Below, in pieces: positions 20,518 through 31,864 of a stretch of DNA of 64,000 nt. Positions within the stretch are counted from its first letter, which is position 1, and the number at the start of each line of letters is the position of its first letter. Made by a program: the position numbers and the translations under genes. The notes beneath the pieces were generated by a model, which saw only the letters and a list, made by a program, of their open reading frames with translations, made no database searches and had not been told where the DNA came from. The stretch comes from Serripes groenlandicus (taxonomy: Eukaryota > Mollusca > Bivalvia > Cardiida > Cardiidae), in the NCBI GenBank assembly GCA_031761405.1, contig JASEVX010000001.1:111161643-111225642 (forward strand), in the 5' to 3' direction.

Positions 20518-21169
20518 GAAGCACAGGGTTAATTCCAGGTACAATTTGCTACTCACCCAATAACCATTGTAAAATATTAGTGTCAACTGTAGTTAAGATC
20601 TGTTGGATGAAGTGATTATTTTTAATTTGCTGAAGAATGGCGATGTATTGTAATATTTTCCCAACAATGACAGGTACCAGTTTACCTGAGATTTTTTTTT
20701 TTACTAGTGTTAGGTTTCCACTGACTACAGAATGTGTAATATTTCTGCTATTTTGCCCAGTTTTTTTTAAAAATAAACCCATGTACTTAATACTGATGAT
20801 TCACAACTTGATACCTCTGCAGATAATAAGTTTAGAAATCATTGCAGTAAATGAACAAAATTACTCGTAGCCGTACATTTTGCTGCACCCAGAATTTTTT
20901 CTGCCTAATTTAAATATTCCGCGAAAATCTGTACGGATTTTGGCATAATAATGTTTTTCACAATTTCAAAACTAAATGCATTAAAGATTATGGAATTAAA
21001 ATACAAAATGTGCAAGAATTTTGGGTCAGACCATGCCACACTGCTTACTTCATAAAAATTTGTTGTTTTCAAAGAAAGTTGTCTGCTTCAGATTTGTTGT
21101 AATGTCCAGGGAACTTGGGGCTGCCAGTATAGGATCCCCAGGTGAGGGGCATCACATGCACCATTAATA
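20518..21169. other. Unassigned AT-rich sequence
   Basis: No gene or repeat boundary recognised. Confidence 0.4.
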
Positions 21170-21395
21170 CAAACACATGGCCATCAATCAATTCTGAAGC
21201 CTCTGCAGCAGACAACTTTTGAAAACATTGTGACAAAGGTGAAACTTGCTCATGATGAGCATTTTCACCATTTGCCACAATGTTTTCAACTCTATTTAAT
21301 AATTATGCTGCCATTAATTGAGGTTTTTCACATTTTCGATTTAAAAAAATCAAAATCATCTGCTACCGATTTGTTCTATGTGGGAATGGGAAGAA
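21170..21395 (-). mobile_element. TTAA MITE, degenerate
   Basis: CCTCTGCAGCAGACAACTTT, GAAACTTGCTCATGATGAGC, CATTTGCCACAATGTTTTCA and GTGGGAATGGG. Outer ends lost. Confidence 0.7.
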
Positions 21396-21985
21396 TGTGA
21401 CAAATAATGGATTCCTTATCCAAAATGTTCTTAACTCTGTATCAAATTATGCTTTTTATATACTTTTACAGAAGTTTCTTATTTAGCTCAAGACGTTTTC
21501 AAAGCAGCCTACAAAGAAACTATCCAAATTCTTGATAAGAGCATTGGGATTGTCAGAATATTAGCAGTAAAGAAGGAAAGTGGTAGAGTTTAGATGATTC
21601 AGTAAATCTGATGAGACTCTATGACTGTCAATCCCAATTTCCCCTATGCCTGAGGCAAGATTCCATCCGAAACCATTTACCCAATTACATATGACTTCTG
21701 ACACCTTATGCTACAGTAAACTGAAGAAAACATTGTGGAAAAGGAGAAATTGCTCAAAATAAGCCATTTCTCCTTTTTCTTCAACATTAACAACTTTGAA
21801 TTAAGATTAATTTGAACCTATTTATTTACATCAAGTGCCAAAGCTTTAAGCTTATAATTTATAATCATGCTTTAACATTATATTTCAAAAGTTACACACA
21901 TAATATAAACAGTTAACTCTGTCCCAGGTGTATCTATTTGTTTGTTTTAAATGCAGCTTTCAATATTTTTTCATATATAGCACAC

Positions 21986-22330
21986 AGAGTTTCCTGGGTA
22001 CTGGTCCATTTACCCTGACACCAGCGAGCCAGTCGTAATGCTATCCCCGAATCCTGAGCACCAAGGAGGGAAAGCCATCAACCCTTTCCCTCATACGACA
22101 ATTCTGCAGCAGACGACTTTGAACGTATTTTGTCAAAAAATAGAAAATCTCTGTAATTGAATGGATAACCTATGACTAAAAATGGAAAACATTGTGGCAC
22201 AAGGAGAAATTGCTCGTTTTGAGCAATTTCTTCTTTTGTCAGTATGTTTTCAAAAAGCCGTCTGCTGCAGAGGCGTCAGAAAGCACCACTTGGGAGGGAA
22301 AGCCATTAATTACCACCATTCTAGAACAGT
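21986..22330 (-). mobile_element. SINE fragment interrupted by a MITE
   Basis: GTTTCCTGGGTACTGGTCCA, CAGTCGTAATGCTATCCCC and CCTGAGCACCAAGGAGGG lie to the left. After the MITE, GCCATTAATTACCACCATT continues the SINE body. A 21-24 bp segment (GCACCA..GGAGGGAAAGCCAT) is present on both sides of the MITE. Confidence 0.6.
22079..22282 (+). mobile_element. TTAA MITE inside a SINE, ends replaced
   Basis: AACCCTTTCCCTCATACGAC through GCCGTCTGCTGCAGAGG and GTCAGAAAGC match the consensus, but the expected GTCTATATGAGGGAAAGGGTTAA end is replaced by a repeat of the flanking SINE sequence. Confidence 0.8.
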
Positions 22331-22344
22331 ACGTACCTATTGAT

Positions 22345-22740
22345 TACCACATGCTTTTTTTACCACATGCAGACAACTTTTGAAGAAATTATGAGAAAAG
22401 GAGACAATGCACATGAGGAGCAATTTCTCCTTTTTGCCATAATGTTTCCAACTCTTTTTCAATCATTATATATCATTTATAGACTTTCCATATTTTTCGA
22501 AATGTCATCTGCAGTAGATTTGTTATATGCAGGGAAGGGCAATTATAAACAATTACTCTGTGTGTGTTCACCTCTGTGAAACTGACAGCTTTTGAAAACA
22601 TTGTAGCTCATCTTGAGCAATTTCTCCTTTTGCCACAATAATTTCAAATCTATTCACTATATAATTACATTTTCTATAATGCTTGCCTTAATGTTTCCAT
22701 AGTCATCTGCTACACGTTTGTTGTGTGTGGGAATGGGTTA
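22345..22740 (-). mobile_element. Two degenerate TTAA MITE copies in a row
   Basis: The first copy covers about 22365-22545 (GCAGACAACTTTTGAAG, CATTTATAGACTTTCC, GTCATCTGCAGTAGATTTG). The second covers about 22560-22740 (TGACAGCTTTTGAAAAC, CAATTTCTCCTTTTGCCAC, TGTGTGTGGGAATGGGTTAA). Confidence 0.65.
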
Positions 22741-23143
22741 AGACAGGTAAATACCACTAGAATGCTTATTTTAACTAAACCATCTAAAATCCATTGTTTT
22801 CTATGTAAATGTGTCTTATCCCACTATGATAATGCCCCAACTTCTCAAATTTATTTGGTTACCATGGCAACCAGAACTTGTGAAATCTACAACAATTGCT
22901 GGAAGATGACAGTTATTAACTTCTGAGGGGGGTCAAGCATCTAGCCAGAGGTCATTAAAGTTAATAAACCCATTTCCATTTGTTTTAAAGTAGCAAAAAT
23001 CTGGATGGAAAACATCATCTGAAGATAAAAATTGTTTTAGAATGTGGAATGTAAAAAGAGGCCCAAAGCTTTCTTTGTGGGTATAGCCAGCTTAGTACAG
23101 GGTAAATTTCTCTCACTAAAAGCATTATTTTCATATTTCACGC

Positions 23144-23373
23144 TTAACCCTTTCCCTCATACGACAATTCTGCAGCAGTTGACTTTGAACATATTTTGTC
23201 AAACAGTAGAAAATCTCTATAATTGAAAGGATAACCTATCACTAAAAGTGGAAAACATTGTGGCAAAAGGAGAAACTGCTTATTTTGAGCAATTTCTTCT
23301 TTTGTCACTATGTTTCCAAAAAGCCGTCTGCAACAGAGGCGTCAGAAAGCATCTATATGAGGGAAAGGGTTAA
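23144..23373 (+). mobile_element. TTAA MITE, full length
   Basis: TTAACCCTTTCCCTCATACG to ATATGAGGGAAAGGGTTAA. Inner motif altered to CTGCAGCAGTTGACTTTG. Confidence 0.9.
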
Positions 23374-23400
23374 TAACTATGTTTCTGGCTTATAATATAA

Positions 23401-23595
23401 TGGTAACCCTTTCCCACATGCAGACGACTTTGAAATCAATGTGACAAAACGAGGAATTGTTCATAATGAGGAATTTCACCATTTGTCACGATAATATTTC
23501 GACTCTTGTTTAATAACAAAACTTTTGTTTGTATATTTTCCTTAATTTTTTTCATAGATGTTCTCAAAGTCAGCTGCTGCAGATTTATTGTATGT
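23401..23595 (-). mobile_element. TTAA MITE, abutting the next copy
   Basis: GTAACCCTTTCCCACATGCA, then GCAGACGACTTTGAAAT, a shortened centre and AGCTGCTGCAGATTTATTGT. The right end is lost where the next copy begins. Confidence 0.7.
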
Positions 23596-23812
23596 CATAT
23601 AGACGCTTTCTGACGACTCTGCAGCAGACGGCTTTTTGAAAACATAGTGACTAAAAAAGAAATGGCTCAAAACGAGCAATTTTTTCTTTTGTCACAATAC
23701 TTTCCACTTTTAGTCATAAGGTTATCCATTTAATTATAGAGATTTTCTATTTTTTAAAAAAATATGTTCAAAGTCATCTGCTGCAGAATTGTCGTATGAG
23801 GGAAAGGGTTAA
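23596..23812 (-). mobile_element. TTAA MITE, reverse orientation
   Basis: ATAGACGCTTTCTGACGACT, GCAGCAGACGGCTTTTTG, AACGAGCAATTTTTTC, and the right end TGTCGTATGAGGGAAAGGG-TTAA. Confidence 0.85.
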
Positions 23813-23917
23813 GAGTTGTCTGTTTTAAAAATATCTGAAGGAAAAAAATGCAAACCTTCTGGAAAATTGGAAGTTTTTTATTGACATTGCGGGAAAAGAG
23901 GAGTATTAAACTGCTCG

Positions 23918-24275
23918 TTTACCCTTTCCCACATATAGATGCCTTCTGACGCCTCTGCATCAGACGGCTTTTGATTGATTGTTTGGTGCTGTACGCAGAT
24001 TTCAACACGACGTTTCCAGTACTACTGGTCCATTTATCCTGACACCTGGTAGCAAGTCAATTGAAATGCTAACCCCGCAACCCTGAGCGCCAAGGAGGAG
24101 ACGACTTTTGAAAACTTTGTGATCAAAGGAGAAATTGCTCAAAATGAGTAGTTTTACCTTTTGCCACAATATTTTCAATTTTTTATAGACTAATTTAACC
24201 TTCATTTATCGAGATTTTCTGTTTTTTGCCTAGAAATTTTTAAAGTCGTCAACTACAGATACACTGTATTTTGGA
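23918..24275 (-). mobile_element. TTAA MITE interrupted by a SINE
   Basis: The left part is TTTACCCTTTCCCACATATA to CAGACGGCTTTTGA. The right part resumes at AGACGACTTTTGAAAAC and runs through GAGAAATTGCTCAAAATGAG to TTGGAAAGC. Confidence 0.75.
23975..24098 (-). mobile_element. SINE inserted in MITE, with target duplication
   Basis: The body has TTTGGTGCTGTACGC, CTGGTCCATTTATCCTGACA and GCTAACCCCGCAACCCTGAG. Flanking copies of AGACG(G/A)CTTTTGA (23962-23974 and 24099-24111; one difference) form a 13-bp target-site duplication. The tRNA head is missing. Confidence 0.75.
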
Positions 24276-24480
24276 AAGCATTCATTAAGAGCACATCCTC
24301 GTTTTCAGTTAATATTATTATAGAAGAGGCTCAGTAAGGTCTGTACCATAGAAATATCAAAATTGTGTATATTGCGCATTTAGCCAAATTTAAAAAATAG
24401 TACGAGAATATGAGAAATCCCAAATTACTACATGTTAACAAAAATGATGAGTTCAAACTAACATATCTGGTGCTGGATTT

Positions 24481-24692
24481 TTAACCTTTTCCCAAATGCA
24501 GATGCTTTCTGACACATTTGAAAACAGTGTGGCCAAAGGAACAATTGCTCATAATGAGCCATTTCTCCTTTAGCTACAATGTTTTCAACTTTATTCGATA
24601 ATAGTTCATTCATTGATAGAAATGTTTCTTAATTTTGGCTGGGTGTATTAAAGTCATCTGCTGCAGATTTGCTGTACGTGGGAAAGGGTTAA
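24481..24692 (-). mobile_element. TTAA MITE
   Basis: TTAACCTTTTCCCAAATGCA to GTACGTGGGAAAGGGTTAA. Palindrome GAACAATTGCTCATAATGAG and GTCATCTGCTGCAGATTTGC. Confidence 0.82.
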
Positions 24693-25905
24693 ATAAACTT
24701 CTCTAATCTAGCCTTCTGTATCTATCTTTCATTGTGAACCTGTTTCTATATATCTATTCAATTCATTATCAAGAATTTTTCAGTATTTTGTGATTTATAC
24801 AGAACTACTGTACTGGTAGCTTATAGCCAAGTATATGTGAAACTGTTTTACATTTCGTATCATGTGCTGTGCTGTAGACAAATCAGCCATGAGGCATTGG
24901 TAAGCACTGAAGATCAGTTTGTGGCGCCTTCATGCAGATATATCTAGATCTGCATTGTTTGTAAATGACTTGGAGAAACTTTCAAGATGACTCTGAAAAA
25001 CAGTTCATACATGGACCAGATGAAATAGATGTGATGTGTAGGCAAATATTTATCTTCAAGGCATGCAGTCACAAACACACATAATAACGGTTTGTTTTTC
25101 TGTGGAATGGCTTATATCAAGAAATTTCTTTATTTCAAGACCTTGTACTACACTGTTATACCTTAAACATACAGACAAATGTAGCTACAACTGTTTTGCA
25201 TGAAGCCATGTATTTTTGCCTGATTATTCAAAGCTAAGAAAAACTTGTTATACTTTATCATTTGAGAAGGGCCGTGCAAAAAACACCTTCAATGTTTTTC
25301 CAATTTGTCATTAAAGTGTCATTGCCTGCAGAGCACTGCACATAGACTGTACTTCTAAAATGTTAATCAATGCAATATCATTCTCACTATCTATGATCTG
25401 CATTTAAGATATTTGCAAAATTGACAGCTGCAGAATATTGCCCATATCAACAATGGATGGGAACAAATTGTATATTGTAAAAGAATGACTTTCTTTAAAT
25501 TGCAAAAATGTCTGATAAATTGGCTTTGCAATTCAAACAAGTCCATGGTACTTGTTCCGACAGCCATAAGTGTGTATTATATGAACAGTCAACAATACTC
25601 TTATTTTATCCAAGCATTTATATTAAGCCTTAAAATGCTGAGACCATTTTTTCAATGGCGCAGCTTTGGTTTCCTTTTTTCTTCTGTGTGACATGCTGCA
25701 ACAGCTTTCAAACATGATATACAGATTAATTTTTGTGACAAGGCAGGAAAAGAAAAGAATCAAGTGATTTTACAAAAGCTTACTGTGTAAACAATTCTAA
25801 TCTAATTACCAACCGTATCATCTGGTAAATTTGTGCCATTCTTCAAGAACAACGTCAATAATACATCTTTCTGACAAAACATTGTTAACATTAAAAGAAT
25901 AAAGA
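24693..25905. other. Unassigned, repeat-poor intergenic sequence
   Basis: The first long stretch without MITE or other recognisable repeat. AT-rich, no exon-like frame. It could be unique host intergenic or intronic DNA. Confidence 0.45.
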
Positions 25906-26004
25906 GTATACTCATGTTGCAATTTTCCCAGCATCTGACATCTCTACAGCAGACAACTTTTGAAATCATTGTAGAAAAAGAAGAAATTCCTTGTTTTTTA
26001 AACT

Positions 26005-26650
26005 ATATGCAACAAGATATCGGTGGAACCGATTGTTGCGCTCCCAGAAGTATAGCGAGGACAAAAGAATGGTGATAATATGCACATATCCTATTGTTAG
26101 TGAAGCTTTCCATTAAGTTTCATTGAATTAAAGTGAGAAGTTGCTGAGAAATGGCCTGGACAAAATGTTCCTGTCATATTATATAGAAATTAAAAGGGCA
26201 ATAACTCTCTGAAAAATCATTGAACCAGAACATGGTGGTCACATGCACATCTCCTCTTGTTAGTGAAGCTTCCCATTAAGTTTCATTGAATTCAAGTCAC
26301 AAGTTGCAGAGAAATAGCTTGGGCAAAAGGAAAACGGAATTTTTCTATGTCATAATATTACATAGAAATTAAAAGGGCAATAACTCTTTAAAAAAAAAAA
26401 AAGAATATGCACATTTCCTTATGTTAGTGAAGCTTTCCATTAAGTTTCATTGAATTCAAGTCAGCAGTTGCTGAGAAATAGCCCAAACAGAATTTTCCTA
26501 TGTCATATTATATAGAAATTAACAGGGCAATAATTCTGTAATATTATCGAACCGGAACATGGTGATGAAGTGCACATCTCCTCTTATTAGTGAAGGCTCC
26601 CAAAAGGTTTCATTAAAGTCAAGTCGGTATAGTTTATGAGAAATTCATAC
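26005..26650 (+). mobile_element. Helentron-like element (ATCGGTGGAACCGA family), tandem core
   Basis: Starts CAACAAGATATCGGTGGAAC, containing the hairpin ATCGGTGGAACCGAT, then GCGCTCCCAG. The core is four units of roughly 155 bp sharing ATATGCACATxTCCTxTTGT, GAAGCTTCCATTAAGTTTC and AAGTTGCTGAGAAATAG. The GAC tract and 3' hairpin are missing, so the copy is 3' truncated. Related pieces lie at 49900-50062 and 53496-53674. Confidence 0.65.
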
Positions 26651-26892
26651 TTTCAGTTACAGAAGGTTTTCATATTTAACCCGAGATGTTTTCAAAGTCG
26701 ACTGCTGCAAATTTGCTGTATATGTCGGAAAGGGTTTAAATTCATATAGCAAATGTTAATGATAATTTACCTGCTAGAATATTTGTATATTTGTCTGCTT
26801 GAAAGAATCAAAGAATATTCAGAAAAAGTTTAAGCAGAACATCTTGACAAATATGAAGAATATTCAATATAGAGATGAAAACAGAGTGGAAA

Positions 26893-27121
26893 AAATTGAT
26901 TGATTTATTAGTGTTTAACACAATTTTCACCAATTTTTCAGTTAAATTTTTCTTGACAACAGCCAATCAGTCGTAATAATAACCCTGCAACCCTGAGCGC
27001 CAAAGTGGGCAGCCATTACTAACATATATTTTAAAAGTCTTTGGTATGACCTGGTCGTGGAACAAACCAACAACCTCCCATACACAAGGTAGATGCTCTA
27101 CCACTATGCCACCAGGGTGGT
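26893..27121 (-). mobile_element. tRNA-derived SINE with 9-bp target duplication
   Basis: Flanked by GAGTGGAAA at 26884-26892 and 27122-27130. Read in reverse, the head gives CCTGGTGGCATAGTGGTAGA (A box) and TTGGTTTGTTCCACGACC (weakened B box), a tRNA-like start. The body has the shared TATGACC, GGGCAGCCATTACTAACA and AACCCTGCAACCCTGAGCGC. The tail end lies at the left (TTGATTGATTTATTAGTG). Confidence 0.82.
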
Positions 27122-27127
27122 GAGTGG

Positions 27128-28046
27128 AAACAAGAGGCCCAAGAGAGCCAGTATCGCTCCACGGCCATAAGGCAAAAATCAAATCTCCAAACAGCCCGGC
27201 CCCCTGGTGGCCATGTTTTTGACCAACCACCATGGCTTAAAGGAATCTTGTAGAGTGTCACCCAAGGAATGTTTCTGCAAAATTATTTGAATATCAGCCT
27301 GACACTTTCGGAGGAGAGGATATTTTAAGTTTTCACTATAGCCATATAAGGCAAAATATCCCCGCCCTCTGGCGGCCATGTTTTTGAACCAATCAACATG
27401 GCTTGAAGGAATCTGATAGAGGGTCGGTCACCCAATGAACATTTCTACAAAATTATTTGAAAATCGGCTGAACACTTTCGGAGAAGAAGATTTTTTAAGT
27501 TTTCACTTTAGCCATATAAGGCAAAATAGCCCCGCCCTCTGGCGTCCTTTTTTTTTAACCAATCAACATGGCTTGAAGGAATCTGATAGAGGGTCACCCA
27601 AGGAACATTTCTACAAAATTATTTGAAAATCAGCTGAACACTTTCGGAGAAGAAGATTTTTTAAGTTTTCACTATAGCTATATAAGGCAAAATAGCCCCG
27701 CCCTCTGGCGGCCATGTTTTTCAACCAATCAACATTTCTTGAAGGAATCTAATAAAGGGTCACCTAAGGAACATTTCTACAAAATTATTTGAAAATCGGC
27801 CTGACACTTTCGGAGAAGTTTTCACTATTTTTTTCTTTTGGTTCCCATGGAAACCAGAATTATGGATGGATCAAAAAATTGAAGGAATTTAAGAGAGGAC
27901 ATTGAGAGGATCCTTCCTATGAAGTTTCAACCAAATTGACCAAGTGGTTAGGGAGAAGAAGTTGTTTAAAGGAAAAAGTTAACGCACGCACAGACGCACG
28001 CACGACGGACAATTCGCCATGACAGTTCAGCCAGTGGAGCTAAAAA
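27128..28046 (+). mobile_element. Helentron-like element (GCTCCAC family), inserted in a MITE
   Basis: Starts AACAAGAGGCCCAAGAGAGC, then ATCGCTCCACGGCC. The tandem core has units of about 167 bp (TTAAGTTTTCACTATAGC, GCCCCGCCCTCTGGCGGCCA, CAACATGGCTTGAAGGAATC). An ACGCACGCACGACGG tract follows, then GCCAGTGGAGCTAAAAA. GCTCCAC / GTGGAGC form the subterminal inverted repeat. A related element lies at 52097-53204. Confidence 0.72.
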
Positions 28047-28196
28047 GGAGAAAGTGTCTGTTTTGAACAAAATCTCCTTTTCCAACAATATTTTTCATGG
28101 AGTCGAGAAGTCTGTATCAGGTTAAGGGTTGCATTCTTACATTTATTAATGTAACCCTTTCCCACATACAAAAAAATCTGCAACAAACAACTTTAA
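28047..28196. mobile_element. MITE remnants flanking two Helentron-like insertions
   Basis: 28047-28125 is the right half of a MITE (GGAGAAAGTGTCTG, CAAAATCTCCTTTTCCAAC). 28149-28196 is the left end of another (TAACCCTTTCCCACATAC, TCTGCAACAAACAACTTT), cut off by the next element. Confidence 0.65.
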
Positions 28197-29458
28197 ACAA
28201 GAGGGCCATGATGGCCCTTGAATCGCTCACCTGATTTTTTTTTTTTTTCACTTTAGCTATATAAGCCTCGCCCCCTGGCAGCCAGTTTCTGACCAATCAA
28301 CTTGGCTTGAAGGAATCTGATAGAGGGTCACCCTAGGAACATTTCTACAAAATTATTTGAAAATCGGGCCGACACTTTTGGAGAAGAAGATTTTTTAAGT
28401 TTGCACTATAGCCATATAAGGCAAAATAGCCCCGCCCCCCCCATGGCGGCCATGTTTTTCGACTAATCAACATGGCTTGAAGGAATCTGATAGAGGGTCA
28501 CTTAAGAAACATTTCTACAAAATTATTTGAAAATCTGCCAACCAATTTGGGAGAAGAAGAATTTTGAAGTTTTTTCGGTTTCGTTGCCATGGAAACCAGA
28601 ATTTTGCATGGATCCCAAAAATTTGAAGGAATTCTGGTGAGGTCAATGAGAGGATGCTTTCTGTGAAGTTTCATCCCAATTGACCCACTGGTTACTGAGG
28701 AGAAGATGTTGAAGATTTTTTAAGTTTTCAATTTGGCCATATAAGGCAAAATAGCCCCGCCCCCTGGCGGCCATGTTTTTTGACCAATCAACATGGCTTG
28801 AAGGAATCTGATAGAAGATTACCCAAGGAACATTTCTACAAAATTATTTGAAAATCGGCCTGACACTTTTGGAGAAGAAGATTTTTTAAGTTTGCACTAT
28901 AGCCATATAAGGCAAAATAGCCCCGCCCCCCCTGGCGGCCATGTTTTTCGACCAATCAACATGGCTTGAAGGAATCTGATAGAGGGTCACCCAAGGAACA
29001 TTTCTACAAAATTATTTGAAAATCGGCCTTACACTTTCGGAGGAGAAGATTTTTTAAGTTTTCACTATAGCCATATAAGGCAAAATAGCCCCGCCCCCCC
29101 TGGCGGCCATGTTTTTCGACCAATCAACACGGCTTGAAGGAATCTGATAGAGGGTCATCCAAGGAACATTTCTACAAAATTATTTGAAAATCTGCCAACC
29201 AATTTGGGAGAAGAAGAATTTTGAAGTTTTATCGGTTTCGTTGCCATGGAAACCAGAATTTTGCATGGATCCCAAAAATTTGAAGGAATTCTGGTGAGGT
29301 CAATGAGAGGATGCTTTCTGTGAAGTTTCATCCAAATTGACCCACTGGTTACTGAGGAGAAGAAGTTGACGCACGACGCACGACGGACGACGGACGCCGG
29401 ACGCCGGACAAAAGGCGATCACAATAACTCACCTTGAGCAAAGCTCAGGTGAGCTAAA
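28197..29458 (+). mobile_element. Helentron-like element (GCTCACCTGA family), copy 1
   Basis: Starts AACAAGAGGGCCATGATGGC, with the hairpin GGGCCATGATGGCCC, then CGCTCACCTGA. The tandem core is related to the one at 27.1-28.0 kb but has GTTGCCATGGAAACCAGAAT blocks between units. A tract of GACGACGGACGCCGG follows, then the hairpin CTCACCTTGAGCAAAGCTCAGGTGAG (two-part arms) and CTAAAAA. The 5' CTCACCTGA and 3' CAGGTGAG are the subterminal inverted repeat. The next copy starts directly after it. Confidence 0.75.
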
Positions 29459-30886
29459 AACAAGAGGGCCATGATGGCCCTGGAATCGCTCACCTGATTT
29501 TTTTTTTCACTTTAGCTATATAAGCCCCGCCATCTGGCGGGCATAGTTTCCAACCAATCAACTTGGCTTTAAGGAATCTGATAGAGGGTCACCCTAGGAA
29601 CATTTCTACAAAATTATTTGAAAATCGGCCTGACACTTTTGAAGGAGAAGATTTTTTAAGTTTTCACTATAGCAATAAAAGGCAAAATAGCCCCGCCCCC
29701 TGGCGGCCATGTTTTTTGACCAATCAACATGGCTTGAAGGAATCTGATAGAGGGTCATCCAAGGAACATTTCTACAAAATTATTTGAAAATCGGCCCGAC
29801 ACTTTTGGAGGAGAAGATTTTTTAAGTTTGCACTATAGCTATATAAGTCAAAAAAGCCCCGCCCCCCCTGGTGGCCATGATTTTCGACCAATCAACATGG
29901 CTTAAAGGAATCTGATAGCGGGTCATCCAAGGAATATTTCTACAAAATTATTTGAAAATCGGCCTGACACTTTTGGAGGAGAAGATTTTTTAAGTTTTCA
30001 CTATAGCCATATAAGGCAAAAAAGCCCCGCCCCCCTGGCGGCCATGTTTTTCAACCAATCAACATGGCTTCAAGGAATCTGATAGAGAGTCACCCAAGGA
30101 ACATTTCTACAAAATAAGTTCAAAATCTGCCAACCAGTTAGGGAGAAGTAGAATTTTGAAGTTTTTTTCGTTTCGTTGCCATGGAAACCAGAATTCTGCA
30201 TGGATCCCAAAAATTTGAAGGAATTCTGGTGAGGTCATTGAGAGGATGCTTTCTGTGAAGTTTCATCCCAATTGACCCACCGGTTACTGAGGAGAAGATG
30301 TTGAAGATTTTTTAAGTTTGCACTATTTATAACCATAAAAGGCAAAATAGCCCCGCCCCCTGGCGGCCATGTTTTTGACCAATCAACATGGCTTGAAGGA
30401 ATCTGATAGAGGGTCACCCAAGGAACATTTCTACAAATTTATTTGAAAATCGGCCTGACACTTTTGGAGAAGAAGATTTTTTAATTTGCACTATAGCCAT
30501 ATAAGGAAAAATAGCCCCGCCCCCCCTGGCGGCCATGTTTTTCGACCAATCAACATGGCTTGAAGGAATCTGATAGAGGGTCACCCGAGGAACATTTCTA
30601 CAAAATTATTTGAAAATCGGCCTGACACTTTCGGAGGAGAAGATTTTTTAAGAATTTTGAAGTTTTTTCATTTCGTTGCCATGGAAACCAGAATTCTGCA
30701 TGGATCCCGAAAATTTTAAGGAATTCTGGTGAGGACATTGAGAGGATGCTTTCTGTGAAGTTTCATCCCAGTTGACCCACCGGTTACAGAGGAGAAAATG
30801 TTGACGGACGACGGACGACGGACGACGGACGCCGGACATAGGGCGATCACAATAACTCACCTTGAGCAAAGCTCAGGTGAGCTAAC
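29459..30886 (+). mobile_element. Helentron-like element (GCTCACCTGA family), copy 2, head-to-tail
   Basis: Same layout as the preceding copy: AACAAGAGGGCCATGATGGC to GCTCAGGTGAGCTAA, more core units, and a GACGGACGACGGACGACGG tract. Short frames here (for example 29563-29787) are only translations of the tandem core. Confidence 0.75.
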
Positions 30887-31690
30887 AACTAGAACTATCA
30901 CTGAAGATGATAAATACCCTTTAAACAGCACCTTGACCTACACCATAACTTAATAAGTAAAAGGGCCATAACTCTGTAAAATAACATGCAATTGTAACCC
31001 CTTTAGGATATGCACATCTCCTCTTGGTATAGAAGCTTCATGTAAAATTTTATTGAATTCCACCCAGTGGTTTGTAAGAATGAATGTATATTGTTTTACG
31101 GCGCATCGACAAGGTCATTTAGCGCGCATTTAAATTTAATTATTCATGATCCCTGGGTAAACAAACCAGTACTAGGCTAGAAAATGTGCCTTGCCCAAGG
31201 GCACTCCACCATGACCGTAGTGCCGCGACTGGGGATCGAACCCGGGACACCCGGTTTCGAAATCCCCGACGCTAACCACTCGACCACAGCGGATTCCTGG
31301 TTTGTAAGAAATAGGCCGGACAAAATATGGCTTACTTAATAAGTAAAAGGGCCATAACTCTGTAAAATAACATGCAATTGTAACCCCTTTAGGATATGCA
31401 CATCTCCTTTTGGTATAGAAGCTTCATGTAAAATTTTATTGAACTCCACCCAGTGGTTTGTAAGAAATAGGCCAGACAAAATATGGCTTACTTAATAAGT
31501 AAAAGGGCCATAACTCTGTAAAATAACATGCAATTGTAACCCCTTTAGGATATACAATGCACATCTCCTCTTGATATAGAAGCTTCATGTAAAATTTTAT
31601 TGAACTCAACCCAGTGGTTTGTAAGAAATAGGCCGGACAAAATATGGCTTCCGGCCGACCGACAGACAGACATACAGACAAAACATTGAG
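30886..31690 (+). mobile_element. Helentron-like element (CTAGAACTATCACTGAAG family), third in the row
   Basis: Begins right after the previous element's CTAA with CAACTAGAACTATCACTGAA. Tandem units of about 170 bp read ACTTAATAAGTAAAAGGGCC, AATAACATGCAATTGTAACC and TTTGTAAGAAATAGGCCGGA. The tail is CCGGCCGACCGACAGACAGA. The 3' hairpin is not evident. A SINE interrupts it. Confidence 0.65.
31081..31297 (-). mobile_element. tRNA-derived SINE with 13-bp target duplication
   Basis: Exact TGGTTTGTAAGAA flanks the insertion at 31068-31080 and 31298-31310; the motif belongs to the host element's repeat unit. In reverse, the head shows GGTCGAGTGGTTAGCGTCGG (A box) and GGGTTCGATCCCC (B box). The body has TTGGGCAAGGCACATTTTCT and TAGCCTAGTACTGGTTTG. 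Confidence 0.9.
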
Positions 31691-31864
31691 ACTTAAGTCT
31701 AAATTGCTCCTAAAAATGAACAATTCCTCAATTTGCTTTTCAAAAGACTAGAGCTATTGCTGCAAAAAGGATACTTTTTTAACATGGTAATATATTATGC
31801 AACTCCTCTTGATATTGAAGGTTTAAATACCGAGTTTCATTGAATTCCAGCCATCAGTTCACAG

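Noticed and set aside
27435..29787. Similar peptides (with GSPKEHFYKII) from frames at 27.4, 29.6 and 43.3 kb as a conserved small protein
   Set aside because: They are the same strand of the tandem core of Helentron-like elements. Other units of the array are closed by stops and frameshifts, so similarity reflects DNA repeats and not protein selection.
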